Assembly (NCBI RefSeq): GCF_000685965.1
Contig: NZ_JMLE01000011.1
Location: 62,001-126,000 of the forward strand
Source of the DNA: Arthrobacter sp. UNC362MFTsu5.1
GTDB taxonomy: Bacteria > Actinomycetota > Actinomycetes > Actinomycetales > Micrococcaceae
DNA: 64,000 bases
Direction of reading: 5' to 3'
This document shows positions 62,894 to 64,000 of this stretch, piece after piece. The position numbers and the translations under genes were made by a program. Below the pieces are notes generated by a model. It had not been told where the DNA came from. It worked only from the letters and a program-made list of their open reading frames with translations, and did not search any database. Position 1 is the first letter of the stretch. Every line of letters begins with the position of its first letter.

Positions 62894-62923
62894 TTGGTCT
62901 CTTAGGTTTGGCTAACCTACAGT
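62894..62923 (+). promoter_or_regulatory. Promoter of the iron-binding lipoprotein with IdeR/DtxR box
   Basis: TTAGGTTTGGCTAACCTAC (62902-62920) matches the DtxR/IdeR consensus TTAGGTTAGGCTAACCTAA at 17 of 19 positions. The -35-like TTGGTC (62894-62899) and -10-like TACAGT (62918-62923) are 18 bp apart, so the box fills the spacer. Iron-loaded repressor would shut this gene off. Confidence 0.88.
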
Positions 62924-63002
62924 TTTTGGCAGTGAGCATGCCCTAACTTCCCCCTCACGCGGACTCCGGTCCACCAAGACTTTTTTCCAGAAAGAAGCCC
63001 CC

Positions 63003-64000
63003 ATGAAGATCCGCACCAACGCGCTGGCGGGAATCGCACTCGCCGCCACCGCAGCCCTCGGCCTGGCCGCCTGCGGCTCCGGAAGCTCCACCCCCGCCGC
63101 CAGCACTGCGGCAGCGGACGGCAAGGCTGCCGGCGAAATCACCGTCTACAACGCCCAGCACGAAAGCCTCACCAAGGAATGGATCGACGCTTTCACGGCG
63201 GAGACCGGCGTCAAGGTCACCCTGCGCCAGGGCTCGGACACGGAAATGTCCAACCAGATCATCCAGGAAGGCGCAGCCTCCCCGGCCGACGTGTTCCTGA
63301 CGGAAAACTCACCCGCAATGGCGCAGGTCGAGAACGCCGGACTGTTCGCTGACGTGGACAAGGCCACCATCGACCAGGTGCCTGCCGACTTCCGCCCCTC
63401 CACCGGCAAATGGACCGGCATTGCCGCGCGCTCCACGGTCCTGGTCTACGACAAGGCCAAGCTGAGCGAAGACAAGCTGCCCAAGTCCATGCTGGACCTG
63501 GCCAAGCCGGAGTGGAAGGGCAAGTGGGCCGCTTCACCGTCCGGCGCCGACTTCCAGGCCATCGTTTCCGCGCTGCTTGAGCTCAAGGGCGAAGCCGCAG
63601 CCGAGGAATGGCTCAAGGGAATGAAGGAAAACTTCAAGGCCTACAAGGGCAACAGCACGGCCATGAAGGCCGTCAACGCCGGCGAAGTCGACGCCGCCCT
63701 GATCTACCACTACTACTACTACGGCGACCAGGCCAAGACCGGCGAGAACTCCAAGAACGTCACGCCGTACTACTTCAAGAACCAGGACCCGGGCGCTTTC
63801 GTCTCCGTGTCCGGCGGCGGCGTGCTGAAGTCCTCCAAGAATGCGGCGGCGGCCCAGTCCTTCCTGAAATTCATCACGGGCAAGAAGGGCCAGGAGGTCC
63901 TGCAGAAGGGCACTTCCTTCGAGTACGCCATTGCCTCCGATGTCCCGGCCAACGACAAGCTGGTTCCGCTGACGGAACTGCAGGCGCCCACCGTTGACCC
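63003..64000 (+). CDS. Ferric-iron ABC transporter substrate-binding lipoprotein, cut by the window edge
   Basis: This frame is open from ATG 63003 to the window end, 332 complete codons, and lacks its 3' end. It has a lipoprotein signal with lipobox LAAC. The mature part is an FbpA-like periplasmic-type binding protein, with EITVYNAQHESLTKEWIDAF at the start and a run of tyrosines (YHYYYYGDQ) where FbpA proteins bind Fe3+. The IdeR-type box upstream supports iron uptake. The permease and ATPase genes probably follow beyond the window. Confidence 0.93.
   Translation, partial: MKIRTNALAGIALAATAALGLAACGSGSSTPAASTAAADGKAAGEITVYNAQHESLTKEWIDAFTAETGVKVTLRQGSDTEMSNQIIQEGAASPADVFLTENSPAMAQVENAGLFADVDKATIDQVPADFRPSTGKWTGIAARSTVLVYDKAKLSEDKLPKSMLDLAKPEWKGKWAASPSGADFQAIVSALLELKGEAAAEEWLKGMKENFKAYKGNSTAMKAVNAGEVDAALIYHYYYYGDQAKTGENSKNVTPYYFKNQDPGAFVSVSGGGVLKSSKNAAAAQSFLKFITGKKGQEVLQKGTSFEYAIASDVPANDKLVPLTELQAPTVD

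Overview
The window is dense, high-GC (mid-60s % by eye) chromosomal DNA of a Gram-positive actinobacterium, most likely Micrococcaceae (Arthrobacter/Pseudarthrobacter type). Pointers are the GTP-dependent PEP carboxykinase, an IdeR/DtxR-type iron box, a long Lhr helicase coupled to a Nei-type glycosylase, a ydaO-type (c-di-AMP) riboswitch ahead of a cell-wall lytic gene, and many genes with a -10 hexamer exactly 6 nt before the start codon (leaderless geometry). The genus is an inference. There is no phage, insertion sequence, CRISPR array or rRNA operon. Two tRNA genes are present: Arg-ACG and Ser-CGA.

Layout. 1-5 kb: truncated MFS exporter, RecQ with a phosphoribosyltransferase-like tail, phosphomannomutase and a hypothetical gene. 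5.1-9.2 kb: NsrR and flavohemoglobin (nitric oxide defence), PEP carboxykinase, tRNA-Arg. 9.3-20 kb: FCD-type GntR regulator, flavin disulfide reductase, a TetR-controlled operon of a degenerate ABC ATPase and a YhgE/Pip membrane protein, a DMT exporter, a pentapeptide-repeat membrane protein, SixA phosphatase, dodecin, and an orphan winged-helix regulator behind an AT-rich leader. 20-26 kb: a two-component system divergent from a membrane-anchored protein, the riboswitch-controlled lytic gene, a secreted protein and a GT2. 26-34 kb: STAS-like protein, HAD, VOC, upp, PAP2, tadA, an AlkX/AlkZ-type winged-helix protein, and a coupled three-gene operon (BchC-like dehydrogenase, divergent PTPS-fold protein, GT4). 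34-38 kb: a 34-residue membrane peptide gene with a hairpin abutting its start codon, an adenylate kinase, and a probable copper-related set including YcnI. 38-50 kb: FAD/Rieske oxidoreductase, Lhr-Nei, divergent YczE/YczR, ArsR-SRPBCC pair. 50-64 kb: RluA-type synthase, DedA, PEP carboxylase, NAD(P) reductase/AKR/TetR genes, acyl-CoA dehydrogenase plus SDR, GH76, and a truncated ferric-iron binding lipoprotein.

Genes that appear to work together: nsrR-hmp; pckG and ppc (opposing anaplerotic and gluconeogenic reactions); tRNA-Arg(ACG) and its deaminase TadA; Lhr-Nei and perhaps the winged-helix protein in DNA repair; SDR and acyl-CoA dehydrogenase in acyl-CoA oxidation. The best candidate for an undescribed system is the dehydrogenase/PTPS-like/GT4 operon at 31.3-33.8 kb, because the PTPS-fold protein lacks most canonical catalytic residues and the dehydrogenase lacks the usual zinc-site motifs.
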